Shown one piece after another: positions 61,346-64,000 of a DNA stretch of 64,000 nt (position 1 is its first letter; the number at the start of each line of letters is the position of its first letter). A program made the position numbers and the translations under genes. This DNA comes from a virus: the IMG/VR virus record IMGVR_UViG_3300020202_000066, positions 25,960 to 89,959 of that record; one strand, given 5' to 3'. Under the pieces are notes generated by a model. That model did not search any database. It was not told where the DNA came from and worked only from the letters and a program-made list of their open reading frames with translations.

Positions 61346-61663
61346 GTGTACGTCCTAGTGCGCTCTGACCTCACGGTTCCGCAGCAGGCAGTGCAGTCTG
61401 CCCATGCCGTGCTTGAGGCATCCCGCCAAGGCCTGATCCCCGCAGGCATCGATCACCCGAATCTCGTCCTCTGCCACGTGTCCGGGTTCACCCAGCTTCT
61501 CGATGAGGCGGAAAATCTCCGCGCGCTGGGAGTTCAGCTGGCCGTCTTCAACGACTCGGATCACAAGTTCCCATCCACCGCTCTCGCAACGGAGCCGATC
61601 CGCGGCGACCGCCGCCGACTCTTCAAACGGTTTAGGCTTCTCAAGGAGGCCATCCATGCCTAG
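61346..61663 (+). CDS. Pth2-like peptidyl-tRNA hydrolase, 105 aa
   Basis: YVLVRSDLTVPQQAVQSAHA, then HPNLVLCHVSGFTQLLDEAE, LGVQLAVFNDSDHKFPSTALA and GDRRRLFKRFRLL follow the Pth2-type fold (VRxDL, QaaHA, aF.epDl...TA.a). Pth2 frees tRNA from peptidyl-tRNA. The conservative start is GTG 61346; the better-supported initiation site is the in-frame ATG 61313 beyond a UGA. The stop overlaps the next gene by 8 bases. Confidence 0.75.
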   Translation: MYVLVRSDLTVPQQAVQSAHAVLEASRQGLIPAGIDHPNLVLCHVSGFTQLLDEAENLRALGVQLAVFNDSDHKFPSTALATEPIRGDRRRLFKRFRLLKEAIHA

Positions 61664-62126
61664 CGCCCAGCCCATCGAACAGCAGCCCGTCACCCATCGC
61701 AGCCGCTGGGGATTCCATCCCTGCAGCCATGCCACCTTCCTGAAGTTGAAGGCGCTCAAGAAGGCGTACTGGGAGGCAGTGCGCGGACTGGCGCGGTGGA
61801 TCCGCTGGAACAGGAAGCTGCCAGCGAACCAGGTGCGAACCGAGATCATCCGAGACACCCAGGGGCGTCCGTGCGGCCGGCGTGTGCTCGGCCCGATCCC
61901 GGAGCCGATCTACTGCCCGGTGTTCGGTCGCGTGACGAAGCTCAACCCGTCCCGGACGGTGCCGGGCCAGCTGGCGGACTACAAGATCGACGAGGCCGTA
62001 GCGATTGCTCGCCGGCCGACCGAGGAGCCGTTCGAGAAGCCACTGCCGATCTCCGAGGCGTTCATCGATGAGCTGTACGATCGGCTCGTGGAGTGGGAGA
62101 GACTGCCGAAGATCAGCGCCGAGTAG
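61656..62126 (+). CDS. Hypothetical protein, 156 aa
   Basis: ATG with AAGGAGG upstream. Basic protein: FLKLKALKKAYWEAVRGLAR, then EIIRDTQGRPCGRRVLGPI, YCPVFGRVTKL and a C-terminal helix (EAFIDELYDRLVEWERL). It overlaps the Pth2-like gene, so it may act in the same process. Unrecognised. Confidence 0.6.
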   Translation: MPSAQPIEQQPVTHRSRWGFHPCSHATFLKLKALKKAYWEAVRGLARWIRWNRKLPANQVRTEIIRDTQGRPCGRRVLGPIPEPIYCPVFGRVTKLNPSRTVPGQLADYKIDEAVAIARRPTEEPFEKPLPISEAFIDELYDRLVEWERLPKISAE

Positions 62127-62165
62127 AAAGGAAGAGAACGCGCGGTGGCGGCGGCCGGACCGATG

Positions 62166-62759
62166 CTACTTGGTTGTAGCACGGCCGGCCGGGTGAGGAG
62201 CTGAAGCGGCCTCTGTATGGCCCCCCTCTACATTGAGCTGATCGGCGAGATCTCCCAGAGTCCGATCGCCTCGCCAGGTGCAGGCAAAATCGCCGAACAG
62301 CTCTGCAGCTTTCCGACGGTAGGCTTCGTGCGCTTCGATCTCAGTTGAATACGTTCCCAGGCAGAGTGTTTTTCGACGAATCGCAATCTGGGCCATGAAG
62401 CCTCTGCCGTTCTTGCGCACTCCCTTGAGGAACTTCCCGTGTCCCTTCATGTTCCATGCCTGCTGCTGGTGCGTGGCAATTCGTAGATTGGCTATGCGGT
62501 TGTCGTCGCGGATTCCATTGATGTGGTCCACTTCATCGGAGGGCCACTCTCCGTAGTGCAGGATCCACGCGAGTCGGTGGGCGCGGTAGAGCCGACCATT
62601 GACTTTGATTGCGAGATATCCTTTGGTGTCGAGGGATCCCGCAGCGGTGCCCGCGTACCGTGTGTTCCAGGTCCGGCAAACTCCGGCGCGGTATAGCCAG
62701 TAGATGACACCGGTCGATGCGTCGTAGCGTAGAAGCGCTCGCAAGGCCTCGGCGTCCAT
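62166..62759 (-). CDS. HNH endonuclease with AP2-like domain, 197 aa
   Basis: HNH core HRLAWILHYGEWPSDEVDHI, then NGIRDDNRIANLRIAT, followed by the AP2-like DNA-binding segment KGVRKNGRGFMAQIAI with RKTLCLGTYSTEIEAHEAY. Typical of free-standing phage HNH homing endonucleases, which nick DNA at a target and spread with it. The ATG overlaps the PLD stop. Confidence 0.88.
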   Translation of the reverse strand: MDAEALRALLRYDASTGVIYWLYRAGVCRTWNTRYAGTAAGSLDTKGYLAIKVNGRLYRAHRLAWILHYGEWPSDEVDHINGIRDDNRIANLRIATHQQQAWNMKGHGKFLKGVRKNGRGFMAQIAIRRKTLCLGTYSTEIEAHEAYRRKAAELFGDFACTWRGDRTLGDLADQLNVEGGHTEAASAPHPAGRATTK

Positions 62760-63286
62760 CAGCGGAGAGGCTCCGAGTGTGCGAGATGGGTCTTGATGTT
62801 CTCGGCGTATACTGCCGCGATCGCGGTGTCGCGAAGAATGATGAGATTCTCGGCGTTGCGAACTTCCGCCGACTGCGTGAAGTTGTAACTTCCTGTGGAC
62901 ACGATCCCGCCGTCGATGACGATGACCTTGTTGTGCGCGATGGCGTGCTTTGAATCGATCCATACAGGAACGTTTCCGGCTCGGACAGTCCGCGACCTGG
63001 ACTTGGGACCACGCTGCGACCGATCGACGACAACACGCACATCCACCCCCCTGGTCCGTGCCGCTACGAGGGCTGAGGCGATCGGCGCTGACGTGAAGCT
63101 GTAGGCCTGGAGCAGGATACTTCTCCGCGCTCGAGTGATCAGACGCACGATCGCTTCTTGGCAGCCGCCACGTGGCGAGAAGTGAACCTCTACTGCGGGC
63201 GACTCCGGAGGGACGTACCCGCTGGGCGGAAGGGCGCTGGCCGTGCCGGCGAGCATTACCAGGAGCAGTAAGGATCGGCAGCGCAT
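62759..63286 (-). CDS. Secreted phospholipase D-family nuclease (Nuc-like), 175 aa
   Basis: Signal peptide at the N-terminus (RCRSLLLLVMLAGTASALP). One HKD motif: H118, K120, D125 in AHNKVIVIDGG, then STGSYNFTQSAEVRNAEN, as in the Nuc/PLD endonucleases of plasmids, which act as dimers in the periplasm. The ATG at 63286 was chosen for GAGAGGTGG. It may degrade incoming DNA or nucleic acids outside the cell. Confidence 0.85.
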   Translation of the reverse strand: MRCRSLLLLVMLAGTASALPPSGYVPPESPAVEVHFSPRGGCQEAIVRLITRARRSILLQAYSFTSAPIASALVAARTRGVDVRVVVDRSQRGPKSRSRTVRAGNVPVWIDSKHAIAHNKVIVIDGGIVSTGSYNFTQSAEVRNAENLIILRDTAIAAVYAENIKTHLAHSEPLR

Positions 63287-63323
63287 GACCACCTCTCTTC
63301 GTGGAAGTCGTTGGGCCCGAACC

Positions 63324-63755
63324 TTACTCGCGACTATTGACCGCCCTCATCTTGAGCGCTTCCGGTCGACGGAGGCCCTTCCAGGACTTGCCCCGCTTCA
63401 ACCTCGAAACCACGTCAAAAGCCACATCGAGAAGGCCTGCGACATCCACGATTCGCTTCCCCGCCGCAAGCAAGGCCAGCGCCTGGCGGGCTTGGCTCTC
63501 GGTGAGCTTGGGGATGCCTCGCCGTCCGCTGCGAGTCCATACGCCCTTCTTGAGATGGTTCGCGGAAATCTCGCGCTGGAGGCACCCGCAGGACCGGGTT
63601 TCCCCGCGACGCATGTCGCGGCCGCGCACCATCACCTCGGTTCCGCAGTCGCAGACGGCTCGCCATTTCGTGGGGCGGCTACCCGGGACACGGGCGATCG
63701 CACATAGCCGGCCGAACTTCCAACCGGCGAGGTCGATGAGCCTACTGCCGGGCAT
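63324..63755 (-). CDS. Homing-endonuclease-like zinc protein with HTH, 143 aa
   Basis: The opening LIDLAGWKFGRLCAIARV, then RAVCDCGTEVMVRGRDMRRG and TRSCGCLQRE matches the N-terminal zinc module common to phage HNH/AP2 proteins (G.kFGrLtV...C.CG....v....L..G...SCGC). There is no HNH core; instead LTESQARQALALLAAGKRI with AFDVVSRLKRGKSW suggests a resolvase-type HTH. Confidence 0.75.
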   Translation of the reverse strand: MPGSRLIDLAGWKFGRLCAIARVPGSRPTKWRAVCDCGTEVMVRGRDMRRGETRSCGCLQREISANHLKKGVWTRSGRRGIPKLTESQARQALALLAAGKRIVDVAGLLDVAFDVVSRLKRGKSWKGLRRPEALKMRAVNSRE

Positions 63756-63761
63756 TGCCGC

Positions 63762-63989
63762 TCAGCGCGGGCCGGCCATCGCGACGAGTCTGTGGATCGA
63801 GCCGATGGGCAGCTGATCGACCGACTGCTTTCCGGACTGCCTGCCTCCCGGGACAACGCACTGGCGACACTCCACCTCGCAGCCAGGGAACGCACCCTTC
63901 CGCCACACCATCGAGTGGCCACAGGTCAGCGACGCGACCTTGAACGCGCCCGGCGGCAGCTCCTGAACGTGCACCTTAACTCCCGTCAT
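63762..63989 (-). CDS. Small Cys-rich protein, 75 aa
   Basis: The second ATG was chosen for spacing from GGAGGA. Reads LPPGAFKVASLTCGHSMVWRK and CEVECRQCVVPGG; two pairs of Cys/His could hold zinc. Function unknown. It is the last gene in the window and the strand continues beyond it. Confidence 0.6.
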   Translation of the reverse strand: MTGVKVHVQELPPGAFKVASLTCGHSMVWRKGAFPGCEVECRQCVVPGGRQSGKQSVDQLPIGSIHRLVAMAGPR

Positions 63990-64000
63990 CATTCCTCCGT

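Overview
The window looks like part of a temperate, tailed double-stranded DNA phage (or prophage) of a high-GC bacterium. The evidence is a complete head and tail module (terminase, portal, protease, capsid, tail tube, tape measure), an integrase with an attP core copied from the 3' half of a tRNA-Arg gene, dense gene packing with 4-base ATGA/GTGA overlaps, and GTG/TTG starts. The head genes resemble phage Mu (Mu gp28-type terminase, DUF935 portal fused to a MuF domain, Mu I-type protease, gpG-type morphogenesis protein). The tail looks siphoviral: a tail-chaperone -1 frameshift and a 1033-residue tape measure, with no sheath gene seen. The host cannot be named from this sequence alone.

Layout. 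1-8.3 kb (+): an early operon of small, tightly overlapping genes, many sharing N- or C-terminal modules, ending in a PD-(D/E)XK-like nuclease, an SNF2-type helicase and an excisionase-like HTH protein. 8.4-9.8 kb: integrase, attP core and direct arm-type repeats. 9.8-12.5 kb (-): control region with a triple Myb/SANT-like protein, an XRE regulator, very small proteins and two near-identical promoter/operator repeats. 12.8-14.8 kb (+): small membrane protein, NlpC/P60 hydrolase, DUF2158 protein and ThyX. 14.8-16.5 kb (-): membrane proteins and a SLOG protein. 16.5-20.5 kb (-): 33 tRNA-like genes whose anticodons cover all 20 amino acids, interrupted by an S24/S26-like peptidase gene and by leader-ORF/terminator modules. 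20.7-25.8 kb: accessory island with an Acb2/Tad1-like anti-CBASS protein, small membrane proteins, a lower-GC RexAB-like gene pair, zinc-ribbon proteins, a DarG-like macrodomain protein and an ECF sigma factor. 26.2-27.7 kb: a second tyrosine recombinase and an HTH/basic protein. 27.7-28.7 kb: a large apparently non-coding, skewed region. 28.7-31.0 kb (+): small accessory operon. 31.0-60.3 kb (-): structural and lysis operon, read from endolysin, terminase, portal and capsid towards tail and fibres. It includes a membrane-anchored response-regulator-like protein and several fibre-type proteins with signal peptides. 60.6-62.1 kb (+): HTH protein, palindromic repeats, a tRNA with anticodon UCA and a Pth2-like peptidyl-tRNA hydrolase. 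62.2-64 kb (-): HNH proteins and a secreted PLD-family nuclease.

The most unusual theme is translation. The phage carries a tRNA set for all amino acids, several tRNAs with irregular anticodon loops or arms, and a UCA (UGA-reading) tRNA with a tRNA-Sec-like body but no long variable arm. Directly after that tRNA, the Pth2-like gene has its only good ribosome-binding site and ATG placed in frame before a UGA codon. Together these suggest that the phage may manage, and partly recode, translation during infection. All functional statements rest on reading the sequence and on family knowledge; no database search was run.
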